Shown here: in pieces, positions 23,961 through 32,703 of the stretch
Layout of the letters: every line of letters starts with the position of its first letter
Position numbering within the stretch: position 1 is the stretch's first letter
Assembly: GCA_019510185.1 (NCBI GenBank)
Contig: JAEKKV010000016.1
Location: 62,001-126,000 of the forward strand
Direction of reading: 5' to 3'
Length of the DNA: 64,000 nucleotides
From: Verrucomicrobiota bacterium
GTDB taxonomy: Bacteria; Verrucomicrobiota; Verrucomicrobiia; Opitutales; Opitutaceae
Made by a program: the position numbers and the translations under genes
Notes under the pieces: model-generated
Told to the model about the DNA's origin: nothing
Seen by the model: the letters and a program-made list of their open reading frames with translations, nothing else
The model's database searches: none

Positions 23961-26282
23961 GATCAACTCCAGCGCGTAGGCGCAGAAGGCGGTCAAGAGC
24001 ACCGGCCATACGTCCCAACGCGGCTGACGGCGTTCGCCGAGAAGCGTGGTTGGGGCATCCTTCGCGGCGCGCCAGGCGGAGGGAGGCTCGGTCGTGAGCA
24101 AGGTGCCACCGGTGGTGGCGGCAAGGGCGCGCAGAGTGTCGAGCGCGGGCGGCACTTGTGCGAGTTCGCCGGTGGGCTGGCTGGTCGCGAACGGGAAAAT
24201 CCGCACGGGCGGCGCTCCGGCGGCGCTGACGTTGAGTTCCCACGCACCGGGCAGGGCGGGCTTCCAGCTGAACTCCCAGGGGGATTCGGGGTCGCTGGTG
24301 GCTTGCGCGATGATGACGGTGGTGCGGCCGTCGGGAGCGATGGCGCGAATTTCGGGACGGAGGATTGGGGCGAGGCCGGAGAGACGCACGGTCACGGTGT
24401 CGTTGACGGGGACTTGCGCGGGGGCGTTGACGAAGCGCACGCCGTGTTCGCGTCCCTGGCCGAGCCAGAGCATGAGCTGCTGCCAGAAGGTCTCGACCTC
24501 GCGCTGGGCGGAGGGTTGGGAAAGTTTCCAGCGCCAGAGCCCGTCGGTGGTGAGGAGGGCAGTGCGGCCCCGGCCGAAGGTTTGGGTGGCGAGGAGGATC
24601 CGCGGTTGCCGGGTCTCGGGGTCGAGCGCGGTGGGGTGCACGGCGAGCACCTCGGCGCCGGGTTTGGCGAGGGAGACGGTGGCGTAGTCCACGAAGCGAG
24701 GCGCCAAGCGGTCGTCGGCATCGGCGGCGCCGGCCTTGGCGAAGACGGGCGAAGCGCGGCCGGCGGCAGTGAGCATGAAGGGGGTGAGCGTGTGTTTCGC
24801 GCTACCGGCGGTGTTATCGAGGCTTTGGCGGGCGCGGCGGGCGGCGCGTTCCACCATGAGCAGTTGTATTTTGCGCGGGCTGAGCGGCTGACCGTCGGCA
24901 TCGGTGGTGGGAATGTCGTCGTCTTCGGCGCGATGATCGGTGGTCGTGAAGACGACGGGGAGCAGCTCGCCGAGCGGATGTCCGTCAAACTGCGGGAGCG
25001 CCTCGGGATCGGGACTGGTGAACAGCACGCCGCCACCGGCGCGGGTGAATTCAAGCAGGGCCTGTTGTTGCGCGTCGTCGAGTTGCGCGGGGAAGACGTG
25101 GGCGAGCACCACGAAGTCGTAAGCTTCGAGGCCGCGGACGTTGGCGGGGAGACGGCCGATGGCACCGCCGGCGCGAGAGCCGCGCGAGAGGGTGACGTTG
25201 AGCGCGGGGTTCAGCATCGAGGTGAGCTCGAAGCTTGGATCGGTCTTGAGGGCGTCGATGAGGTAGCGAAAACCCCAGTCGAGCGCTCCTTGATAGAAGA
25301 GAACGCGGATGGTATTGCGTGCGACAACACGGGTGGCGGAGCGGGCGGCGGCGGGGGCGTCGGCCGTGTCGCCGAAGCGGAGAACGAGTTCGAGGTCGCC
25401 GGGCTCGCCGGTGGCGATGGGCGTGCTCCAGGGGATGACGTTGTAACCGGCGTTGAGCGGGAGTTCGCCGCCGGCGATGCGCGCGGCACCGCGCCAGAGG
25501 GAAAATTTTTCGACACGGGCCTCGCGGGAAAACGCCTCGAAGGTGCCGTCGAGCGTGAACTCGCTGGCGCGAAGCGCGGTGGCGGGGGCGCGCAGCTCGC
25601 GGACACGGACGAAGGGCGCGGAGCGCAGGCGGTTGGCGCCGGCGACGAACCACACGGGGGTGCCGGCGGCGAGGGCGTGTTGGGTGAAGGCGGCGGCGGT
25701 TTCGCCGGTGGTGTCGAGGCCGTCGGTGAGAACGACGAGAGCGTCGGGGCGTTCGCCGCGGGGGGCGTTGAGCAGCGAGGCGAGGGCTTGGTAGAGGTGC
25801 GTCTCCCCGGTGGCGGCGGTGCGGGCAAGGGCGGCTTCGAGCGAGGCGGCGGGTTGGAGGTCGGTGGCGAAACTATAAAAACATGTTTCAGAAAAGGCGG
25901 CTTGCGCGGCGGGGATAAGGGGCCGCCAGGTGCGCAGGGCGTCGTCGAGGCGGGAGCGGCGGCGGTTGTCGGGCGCGGTCATGCTGTCGGAACGATCGAC
26001 GACGACGGCGAGACGACGATGGGTCTCGGGTTGAAAGGTGGAGCGCGCAACGCGCACAGGGTTGGCGAGGCAGAGGAGGAGCGTGACGAGGAAGATCGTG
26101 CGGAGGGTGATGAGGAACACGCGGCGTGACCGGGTGAGTACGCGCGGCGTGTGGCGGTAGCTGAACCACGCGAAGGCGACGCCGAGCAGCGCGGCGAGGG
26201 CGAGGAGCGTCCACGCGACGGCGGGCGAAAGACCGGCGAGGGGACCGCCGAATTCCCAGGTGCTGACGAGGGTGTGGTTCAC
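23934..26282 (-). CDS. VWA and glutamine-amidotransferase-like membrane protein
   Basis: A 782-residue envelope protein, last gene of the MoxR operon. It has two N-terminal transmembrane helices (about 20-40 and 54-74), a von Willebrand A domain with a complete MIDAS (DRSDS at 96-100, TDGLDTTGE later), an Ig-like stretch, a class I glutamine-amidotransferase-like domain (YDFVVLAHVFPAQL, GGGVLFTSPDPEAL) with no evident catalytic Cys, and a C-terminal helix before RRRWKLL. The start is GTG, sharing four bases (GTGA) with the stop of the preceding gene. Known relatives are BatA-like proteins; the domain probably binds a protein partner through a divalent metal at the membrane. Confidence 0.85.
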   Translation of the reverse strand: MNHTLVSTWEFGGPLAGLSPAVAWTLLALAALLGVAFAWFSYRHTPRVLTRSRRVFLITLRTIFLVTLLLCLANPVRVARSTFQPETHRRLAVVVDRSDSMTAPDNRRRSRLDDALRTWRPLIPAAQAAFSETCFYSFATDLQPAASLEAALARTAATGETHLYQALASLLNAPRGERPDALVVLTDGLDTTGETAAAFTQHALAAGTPVWFVAGANRLRSAPFVRVRELRAPATALRASEFTLDGTFEAFSREARVEKFSLWRGAARIAGGELPLNAGYNVIPWSTPIATGEPGDLELVLRFGDTADAPAAARSATRVVARNTIRVLFYQGALDWGFRYLIDALKTDPSFELTSMLNPALNVTLSRGSRAGGAIGRLPANVRGLEAYDFVVLAHVFPAQLDDAQQQALLEFTRAGGGVLFTSPDPEALPQFDGHPLGELLPVVFTTTDHRAEDDDIPTTDADGQPLSPRKIQLLMVERAARRARQSLDNTAGSAKHTLTPFMLTAAGRASPVFAKAGAADADDRLAPRFVDYATVSLAKPGAEVLAVHPTALDPETRQPRILLATQTFGRGRTALLTTDGLWRWKLSQPSAQREVETFWQQLMLWLGQGREHGVRFVNAPAQVPVNDTVTVRLSGLAPILRPEIRAIAPDGRTTVIIAQATSDPESPWEFSWKPALPGAWELNVSAAGAPPVRIFPFATSQPTGELAQVPPALDTLRALAATTGGTLLTTEPPSAWRAAKDAPTTLLGERRQPRWDVWPVLLTAFCAYALELILRRRWKLL

Positions 26283-28729
26283 GGTTGCACGGGCTTCGGC
26301 TTGGTGCGGGCGAGCGACTCGAAATAGGAGGAGACGGCGGGGCGGTAGGCGGGCGGGGCCTCATTGGCGTTGGCCGTGGTGAGAACTTGGGGACGGTCCG
26401 CGGTGGCGAGGGCTTCGGCGGTGAGCAACGTGATAAGGGCGTCGATCGGTGGAACGAGGGTGGCGGCGTAGTCCTTGAGCGGGATATTTTTTTCGGGAGA
26501 CGGCGGGGCGGTGAGGCTGGCGAGGATCGAGCCGGCAGGGGTACCCTCGTGGCCGCCACCGGAACCGGGGGTGCCCAAGGTAGCGGCCACGAGCTGGGCC
26601 TGGTGGAGAACGTGTTCGTAGAGATCGCGCATGGGCTCAGGGCCGGCCTGGGCGGCGCGGTCGAGGTTGGCGCGGGCGCGTTTCAATTCTTCGAGAGCGT
26701 GCGCTTGGAGTTCCTTGGGGTCGCCGAGCTGGCCTTGGGCGTCGGCGGCTTTTTGGGCGAGAGCGTTGAGTTTTTTGACGGTGACAGCGGGGTCGGTTTC
26801 GGCGCTTTCGGCGAGTTTTTTCAGGTCGGCCTGCACCTTGGAATCGGCGATGGCTTTGGCGAGGGACTCCAGTTTTTGGGCGGCTTCGGCGGAGCCTTTT
26901 TGTTGTTGTTCGGCGGCGGCGTCACGAAGCGCGTCACGGGTGGCGGCGGTGTTTTGGGCGGCTTGGGCCGCGGCGGTTTGGCCGCTTTCGCCGGGGGAGC
27001 TACCTTGGAGGTCGCCGGAGGATTGATTGAGGGATTGCTGGGCGGCGGCGAGGGCGGCTTCGGCTTGGTTGCGTCCGGCGGCTTCGAGGGCGGCGACGGC
27101 GGCCCGGAGTTGCTGGGCGGCGCGGGCGGCGGGTTCGGCGGCGGCTCCGGAGTCTTCGGCGGCGAGTTGGGCGGCGGCTTCGTTGGCCGAGGCGGCGGCG
27201 GACTTCACGGCTTCGTTGGTTTCGGCGGGAAGGGCGGCTTGGGCGGCGAGTTTTTCGAGGTCGCGGGCGAGTTGGGATTCTTTGGCGGCCTGACCTTTGC
27301 CCTGGCCGGCTTCGGACGGGCCTTGGGCGAGATCTTCGGCGAGCTTGGCCTGGTCGGCGGCGAGTTTCTCGAGTTGTCCGGCGGGTGTGTTTTCCCGGGG
27401 GGGGAGTTTGGGGCGCTGATCGACGGCAAAGGGATCGGGGGCCTTGGGCACGGGCTTTCCTTTGCCGCCTTGGCTAAGGATCTTGGTGTAGAGCTTTTCG
27501 ACGGCGGTGAGACGGGCGAGGGCGCGGCCGGCGGGCGGCAGGGCGGTCGTGGGGTCGGGGCGGGCAAGGGCGGTGGCGGCGGCGTCCATCTCGGTGCGGG
27601 CCTGGGTGAGCAGGTCGATACCTTCGGCGGGAGCGCCTTGTTCCTGACCGAAGGCGAGGGTGGAGGCGGTTTTTTCGGCAATGACGGTCTGTTCGGCGCC
27701 GGCGGATTGGACGAGGCCGGACCAATCGGATTGCGTGCGCGGGGGCTGGTCGTGGTCGAGGGCGAAAGCGTCTTTGAGGAGGTTGAGTTGGGCGAGTTTC
27801 AGGCGTTTGACGAGTTCGAGGAATTTTTCGGCGGGACTGCCGGAGCCGCCGCCTTTGGGGCCGAGTTGGAGATCGTCGCGGAGGGGGCGGATCTGGACGA
27901 ACTGCAGGGGCGAGGAGATGGCGGGCCACGCGGGTTTGGGCGCGGCGGAGCCGGTCGGCGCGACGCGTTCGGCGGTGAGAGAATACGCCACTATGTCATA
28001 GGGCTGGGGGGCCAGCTCATCGAGGTAGAGGGAGAGCGGGACGGTTTGTTTACCGGTGGCGACGGCGGCGGACAGGGGGATGGCGGGGCGATCTTCGCCG
28101 TTGAGCGTGACGTGAAGCACGAGGTGCGTGAGGCCGGTGGCGGACTCGGCCTCGGCGGCGAGGGGAACTTCTTCAAGCTGCGTAGCGGTGATCTCGGGGC
28201 GCGGGGTTTTCCAGGTGAGTGTGGCGGGAGGCGGACCGGCGGGCACGGCGGTTGTCGGCGTGGTGCTGGCGGAGGCCGGCTTGGGTGCGGCGAGCAGGCG
28301 AAAGCCGGCGATTCCGAAGGAGCCCAGCTGAACGAGCAAGAGGAGGACGAAGAGCGTCAGGCCGACGATCCAACCGGGAGAGGAAGGCGGCGGGCGGCGG
28401 ACGAGGAAGGCGGCGGTTTCTTCCTGGTGGGCGGCGGCGAGTGGATCGGTGCGGTGGCCCAGTTCGGCGGAGGCTTCGAGGCGATTTTTCGCGTCGAGGG
28501 AGTCGTCAAGCAAACGGGCGGTGTGGTGATGCGCCTGACGTTGGCGGAGGCGCACGAGCAGGGCGAGCAGGCCGGTGATGGCGAGGGTGCAGGCCCACGG
28601 GAAAAGACGGTCCGGGTCGAAGGCAAAAAGAAGGGAGACGGCGAGGCCGGTCACGGCGATCCAGAGCACCGGGCGCAAGACAGCGCGGCGATGGTGGGTG
28701 CGCACGACGGAGAAGGGTGGATGCTTCAT
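26279..28729 (-). CDS. Large membrane coiled-coil protein (DUF4175-like)
   Basis: An 816-residue protein with three transmembrane helices in its first 135 residues, a segment between them reading LLDDSLDAKNRLEASAEL, a beta-rich region (about 150-270), and a very long Ala/Gln/Glu-rich helical part (about 330-740) with many heptad-like repeats. The order of helices followed by a long coil is like DUF4175 proteins, often beside MoxR systems, but sequence match is not certain. The role may be a periplasmic scaffold (inference). Start ATG overlaps the preceding stop by four bases (ATGA). The opposite strand is open for 890 codons, a composition effect. Confidence 0.72.
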   Translation of the reverse strand: MKHPPFSVVRTHHRRAVLRPVLWIAVTGLAVSLLFAFDPDRLFPWACTLAITGLLALLVRLRQRQAHHHTARLLDDSLDAKNRLEASAELGHRTDPLAAAHQEETAAFLVRRPPPSSPGWIVGLTLFVLLLLVQLGSFGIAGFRLLAAPKPASASTTPTTAVPAGPPPATLTWKTPRPEITATQLEEVPLAAEAESATGLTHLVLHVTLNGEDRPAIPLSAAVATGKQTVPLSLYLDELAPQPYDIVAYSLTAERVAPTGSAAPKPAWPAISSPLQFVQIRPLRDDLQLGPKGGGSGSPAEKFLELVKRLKLAQLNLLKDAFALDHDQPPRTQSDWSGLVQSAGAEQTVIAEKTASTLAFGQEQGAPAEGIDLLTQARTEMDAAATALARPDPTTALPPAGRALARLTAVEKLYTKILSQGGKGKPVPKAPDPFAVDQRPKLPPRENTPAGQLEKLAADQAKLAEDLAQGPSEAGQGKGQAAKESQLARDLEKLAAQAALPAETNEAVKSAAASANEAAAQLAAEDSGAAAEPAARAAQQLRAAVAALEAAGRNQAEAALAAAQQSLNQSSGDLQGSSPGESGQTAAAQAAQNTAATRDALRDAAAEQQQKGSAEAAQKLESLAKAIADSKVQADLKKLAESAETDPAVTVKKLNALAQKAADAQGQLGDPKELQAHALEELKRARANLDRAAQAGPEPMRDLYEHVLHQAQLVAATLGTPGSGGGHEGTPAGSILASLTAPPSPEKNIPLKDYAATLVPPIDALITLLTAEALATADRPQVLTTANANEAPPAYRPAVSSYFESLARTKPKPVQP

Positions 28730-30696
28730 GGGGTGGTGCGGTTGGCGAGGCCGAGTTCGGCGCAGAGGAGCAGGGCGGCGGCGGCGAGCAGCCACCACCA
28801 GACGGAGCTTTCGTCGGCGGGCCGGGCGCGCGCCGCTTCGCGATCAGCGGCGAGCGCGAGGGGGGCGGGTTTTTTCCTGGAGACGAGGCGGTCGAAATCG
28901 GCCGGCGCGGGCCACGGCGAGAGGTCGGATTCTTCGGGGTCGAGGTTGATCGCGTAGAGACGGCGCGGGGCACCCGGGCCGTGGAATTCGTAGAGACCGG
29001 GAGCGGCGGGGGTGACGTTGCCGTTGACCGCGAGCGGGGCGGCGGCGACGGGAGAGTTTAGAACACTCCAAACGCCGGCACCGGGGAGGGTGAGCGCTTC
29101 GCCGACGCGGCCGCTGGTGGCCGAGGCGCGGTCGTTGCCGGCGAGCCAGACGACGGCTTGGTGGGCAAAGGGGACGAAGGCTGCCTGCACGGGGAAGGTG
29201 GAGGTCTCGCGCCGGTCGTCGAAGCCGGTGACGAGCAGGCGTCCGGCGCTCACTGCAACTTCCGCGATGGCGGCGGTGCGGTCGGGCCAGCGGGCAAGCG
29301 GCTCGACGGCGGCTCCGGAGAGTGACCAGCCCTGAGTGAAGGCCGGGGTGAGAAGCGGAGCGAGGCTCTGGCCGGCGAAGGGGGCAAAGAGCGGATGTTC
29401 GAGATCAAGGTCGCGCAGCGTGAGGCCGGCGGCGGGAGCGTGAATCGGTTTAACGGATACGCCGTGGCGAGCGAGCCAGTCGGATTGGGCGGAGGAGCCG
29501 TCGCAAAGCAGCCAGGCGGACCCGCCGGACTGGAGGAGGACATCGAGGGCGGCGGCGGATTTTTCGGCGAAGGGGGCCGGGCCGCGCAACACGACGGCGG
29601 CGGCGGACGGCCAGGGAGCGTTGACAGGCAGCGGCGCGGTGCGGAAGGAAGGGAGGTCGCCGCCGCGCACGGCGGCGAGTGCGCCGGCGAGGTAGTCGGT
29701 CTCGGAGCCGGCGGCGGCGGGGGCAAGCAGGACGCGGCGTTCGCCCTCGGCGGGGAGAGCGGCGTAAGCGGTGTCGTCGGCGGTAAGATCGTCGGCGTCG
29801 AGGCTGGCGTAAACGGTGAAAATCGGAGTGGCGGGCGGGAGTTTGAACTCGGCGCGGAGGGGCTGGGCCGCGCCGGCGGCAAGTTCGAGGACGGAGCCGC
29901 CGAGGGGTTTGCCGTCGGCGAAGAAGGAGATCGCGCGCTTGGAGACGGCGGGAGCGAAGGCGCGCACGGTGCCGTCGAAGTGGAGCGTGCCGTCGGGCGT
30001 GCGGGTGATCTTGAGGCGGGTAAGCGCGGCTTGGCGGGCCGGCGGGGCGGCGGGTGGGGCGGTGAGCAGCTCGACGCCGGGCGGGAGAGGCTGCGCGAAA
30101 TCGGTGCCCGTCCATCCGAGACGCTGCTCGTCGCTGGCGAGAATGATCTGGCGGTGCTCGGCGGGAGTGTTGGCGAGGACGGCGGCGGCAAGAGCGATGC
30201 CGGGTTGGAAGCGGGAGCTTTCGTAACCGGTCGGCAGATTTCGCAGGGCGGCGCGACCGGCGGCGAGATCGTCACCGAGCGGCACGAGCCAGGCGGGCGT
30301 GGGGTGGAGAAGGAGGACGCCGAGCCGGTCGGGGCGGTGGAGATTGGCGAGCTGGCGGGAGAGCCAGGTGGCGAGACTCGTGTTGCGACCGGCGGCTTGC
30401 ATGCTGAAGGAGTTGTCCACGAGGACGATCACGGCGCGGTCGGCGCCTTTGCGAGCCGGCGGCCAGAAGGGGCGGGCGAAGGCGAACGCGACCAGCAGGA
30501 TCACAAGGCAGCGCGCGAGGAGGGTGAGCCAGCGGAGGATGCGCTGCCGGCGGGTGTCGCGCAGCGCGGCGGGACCGAGAAAGCGCAACGAGGGAAACGG
30601 CACGGGCTGCTTCGGCTGGCGGCGCAGCAGGTGCAGGAGAATCGGCAGTCCGATCAGCGCGCCGGCGGCGAGGAAGGCGGGTAAAAGCAGATTCAT
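28726..30696 (-). CDS. BatA-type VWA membrane protein
   Basis: A 656-residue protein starting with the BatA N-terminal module: helix LLPAFLAAGALIGLPILLHLL, then PVPFPSLRFLGPAAL, and a second helix at about 57-76. A VWA domain follows with the MIDAS motif DNSFS at 94-98. The remaining part contains beta-sandwich and amidotransferase-like segments, and a C-terminal helix (WWWLLAAAALLLCAELG). BatA proteins are thought to act with MoxR at the inner membrane in envelope integrity. The ATG shares one base with the DUF58 stop (TGATG). Identity is well supported; the mechanism is not. Confidence 0.88.
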   Translation of the reverse strand: MNLLLPAFLAAGALIGLPILLHLLRRQPKQPVPFPSLRFLGPAALRDTRRQRILRWLTLLARCLVILLVAFAFARPFWPPARKGADRAVIVLVDNSFSMQAAGRNTSLATWLSRQLANLHRPDRLGVLLLHPTPAWLVPLGDDLAAGRAALRNLPTGYESSRFQPGIALAAAVLANTPAEHRQIILASDEQRLGWTGTDFAQPLPPGVELLTAPPAAPPARQAALTRLKITRTPDGTLHFDGTVRAFAPAVSKRAISFFADGKPLGGSVLELAAGAAQPLRAEFKLPPATPIFTVYASLDADDLTADDTAYAALPAEGERRVLLAPAAAGSETDYLAGALAAVRGGDLPSFRTAPLPVNAPWPSAAAVVLRGPAPFAEKSAAALDVLLQSGGSAWLLCDGSSAQSDWLARHGVSVKPIHAPAAGLTLRDLDLEHPLFAPFAGQSLAPLLTPAFTQGWSLSGAAVEPLARWPDRTAAIAEVAVSAGRLLVTGFDDRRETSTFPVQAAFVPFAHQAVVWLAGNDRASATSGRVGEALTLPGAGVWSVLNSPVAAAPLAVNGNVTPAAPGLYEFHGPGAPRRLYAINLDPEESDLSPWPAPADFDRLVSRKKPAPLALAADREAARARPADESSVWWWLLAAAALLLCAELGLANRTTP

Positions 30697-31661
30697 CAGA
30701 CGAGGTGGGCGCGGTGGGCCACGTAGGCGGCGAGCGTGGTGAGCGGATCGGCGTCGGTGCGTTGAAGGACGAGTTCGCCGTCGTATTCGCGGCAGAGGCC
30801 GGTGAGGGCGTCGCAATGGGCGCGAAAGCGCTTCAGGTAACCGGCGCGGGCGGCGGGGGCGCTGAGGGGGATGACGTGGCCGTTTTCGAGATCGGTGAAG
30901 AGGCCGGCGCTGTCGTCGTTGAAATCAACTTCCATGGGGTCGAGCACGTGCAGGCCGACAAATTCCAAGTGTTGGGAGCGGAAGAGGCGGACTGCGCCGC
31001 GGAGTGGTTCGAGGTCGGTATAGAAGTCGCTCGCGACGACGACGAGCGTGCCGCGGGGCAGAAGTGTGGCGAGGCGGTGCAGCGCCTCAACGAGCGGAGC
31101 GGCGCGGGTGGCGGGCGGCTGGTCGAGCCGGCTGAAGAGCGCGTGGTGATGGGCGAGCGAGGAGCGCGGCGGCAGGTAGTCAACGAGGCCACTGTCGGCG
31201 GCCGAGGGGGTGTCGCCGACGAGGGCGAGGCCGACGGCGTCGTGCTGGCGGCGGGCGAGGAGCGAGAGGCCGCCGAGGAGCGTGCGCGCGAAGTCGAGTT
31301 TGGTGAGGAGCTGCGGCTGGCTGCGGTAGCGGAGCGACGCGCTGAGATCGAGAACGAGGCAGACGCGGAGCTGGTTCTCTTCCTCGAACTGTTTGACGTG
31401 GAGGCGGTCGGAGCGGCCGTAGAGCCGCCAATCGAGCCGGCGGAGATCGTCGCCGGGCTGGTAGTTGCGATACTCGGCGAATTCCAGGGCGGTGCCCTTG
31501 AGCGGGCTTCGATGCAAGCCAGTGAGGTAGCTCTCGACGAGGTAGCGCGAACGCAGCGGGAGCGACGGAAGCGAGGCGAGCAGGCTCAGGTCAAGCGGCG
31601 CCACGGCCCGAGCACGGGCGTGCGCAGGCAGGGACGGCGGGAGATAGGGAGCGGCGGACAA
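30696..31661 (-). CDS. DUF58 (VWA-like) protein partner of MoxR
   Basis: A protein of about 320 residues. The DUF58 signature is clear: RSRYLVESYLTGLHRSPLKG, FAEYRNYQPGDDLRRLDWRLYGR and KQFEEENQLRVCLVLDLSASL, the last being a MIDAS-like DxSxS. DUF58 proteins are encoded beside MoxR ATPases and are supposed clients or adaptors. No ATG exists near the expected N-terminus; the TTG at 31661 and GTG at 31604 are the only fitting starts, so the 5' end is uncertain. The TTG lies 19 bases after the moxR stop. Confidence 0.88.
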   Translation of the reverse strand: MSAAPYLPPSLPAHARARAVAPLDLSLLASLPSLPLRSRYLVESYLTGLHRSPLKGTALEFAEYRNYQPGDDLRRLDWRLYGRSDRLHVKQFEEENQLRVCLVLDLSASLRYRSQPQLLTKLDFARTLLGGLSLLARRQHDAVGLALVGDTPSAADSGLVDYLPPRSSLAHHHALFSRLDQPPATRAAPLVEALHRLATLLPRGTLVVVASDFYTDLEPLRGAVRLFRSQHLEFVGLHVLDPMEVDFNDDSAGLFTDLENGHVIPLSAPAARAGYLKRFRAHCDALTGLCREYDGELVLQRTDADPLTTLAAYVAHRAHLV

Positions 31662-31680
31662 GGGGAGGCGGGGCGGCCGC

Positions 31681-32703
31681 TCAGCGTTTCTTAAGGAGCT
31701 CGGCGACGATGGCGTCGGCGGTGATGCCGTCGGCTTCGGCGCGGTAGTTGAGGAGGAGGCGGTGGCGCAACACGAGGCGGGCGCCGGCGGCGATGTCCTC
31801 ACGGGAGACGTTGAAACGTCCGTCGAGCGCGGCGTAGACCTTGCCGGCGAGCGCAAGGTATTGGGAGGCGCGCGGTCCGGCGCCCCAGCGGACGTAGCGT
31901 TTCACGATGTCCAGCGTATCCGGAGAAGACGGACGCGTGAGATGGACGAGGTTGACGGCGAACTCCGCCACGGACTGCGGAACGGGGATGGCGCGAACGG
32001 CGTGCTGGAGCGCGAGAATCTTTTCGCCAGTAAGGACGACGGAGGGTTTTTCCTCGGAGACGCCGGTGGTGCGCAGGAGGATCTGCACCTCTTCGTCGCG
32101 CGAGGGATAGCCGACCTGGAGGCAGAACATGAAGCGATCGAGCTGCGCCTCGGGCAGCGGGTAGGTGCCTTCCTGCTCGATGGGATTCTGGGTCGCGAGG
32201 ACGAAGAAGGGGGCTTTGAGCGAGTGGGTCGCGCCGGCGACGGTGACGCGGCGCTCTTGCATCGCTTCCAAAAGAGCGGCCTGGGTCTTGGGCGGGGTTC
32301 GGTTGATTTCGTCGGCGAGGATGAGCTGGCCAAAGATCGGGCCGGGCACGAAGCGGAAGACGCGTTTGCCGTCATCCGTTTCCTCCAGGATTTCGGAGCC
32401 GAGGATGTCGCCGGGCATGAGGTCGGGCGTAAACTGGATGCGGCGGAACTCCAGGGCGAGGCACTCGGAGAGGGTTTTGACGAGGAGAGTCTTGGCCAAG
32501 CCGGGGACGCCGATCATGAGGCAGTGGCCTTGCGCGAGCAGACTCACGACGAGGTCGCGAATGAGGTCCTGCTGGCCGATGATGCGCTTGCCGAGCTCGC
32601 GGGCGAGCACGGGGTAAAGCTCGCGAACTTCGCGCAGGAGTGCGACGTCGGCTTCGGTGGGCTGGGCGACGGAGACGGGAGCGGGAGGAGAGAGCATGGT
32701 CAT
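31681..32703 (-). CDS. MoxR-family AAA+ ATPase
   Basis: A 340-residue AAA+ protein of the MoxR type. Walker A is GVPGLAKT (65-72), Walker B LILADEINRTPPKTQAALLEAM, sensor 1 VLATQNPIEQEGTYPLPEAQLDRF and the C-terminal lid includes KRYVRWGAGPRASQYL and ARLVLRHRLLLNY. MoxR ATPases act as chaperones that mature or insert metal into partner enzymes, usually with VWA proteins; three VWA-type partners follow in this operon. The ATG overlaps the stop of the preceding gene by four bases (ATGA). Confidence 0.95.
   Translation of the reverse strand: MTMLSPPAPVSVAQPTEADVALLREVRELYPVLARELGKRIIGQQDLIRDLVVSLLAQGHCLMIGVPGLAKTLLVKTLSECLALEFRRIQFTPDLMPGDILGSEILEETDDGKRVFRFVPGPIFGQLILADEINRTPPKTQAALLEAMQERRVTVAGATHSLKAPFFVLATQNPIEQEGTYPLPEAQLDRFMFCLQVGYPSRDEEVQILLRTTGVSEEKPSVVLTGEKILALQHAVRAIPVPQSVAEFAVNLVHLTRPSSPDTLDIVKRYVRWGAGPRASQYLALAGKVYAALDGRFNVSREDIAAGARLVLRHRLLLNYRAEADGITADAIVAELLKKR

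Noticed and set aside
26285..28957. An 890-codon Gly-rich open frame on the plus strand
   Set aside because: It lies opposite the Ala/Gln-rich coiled-coil protein, whose codons give Gly/Leu runs in reverse. Start/stop coupling supports the minus strand.
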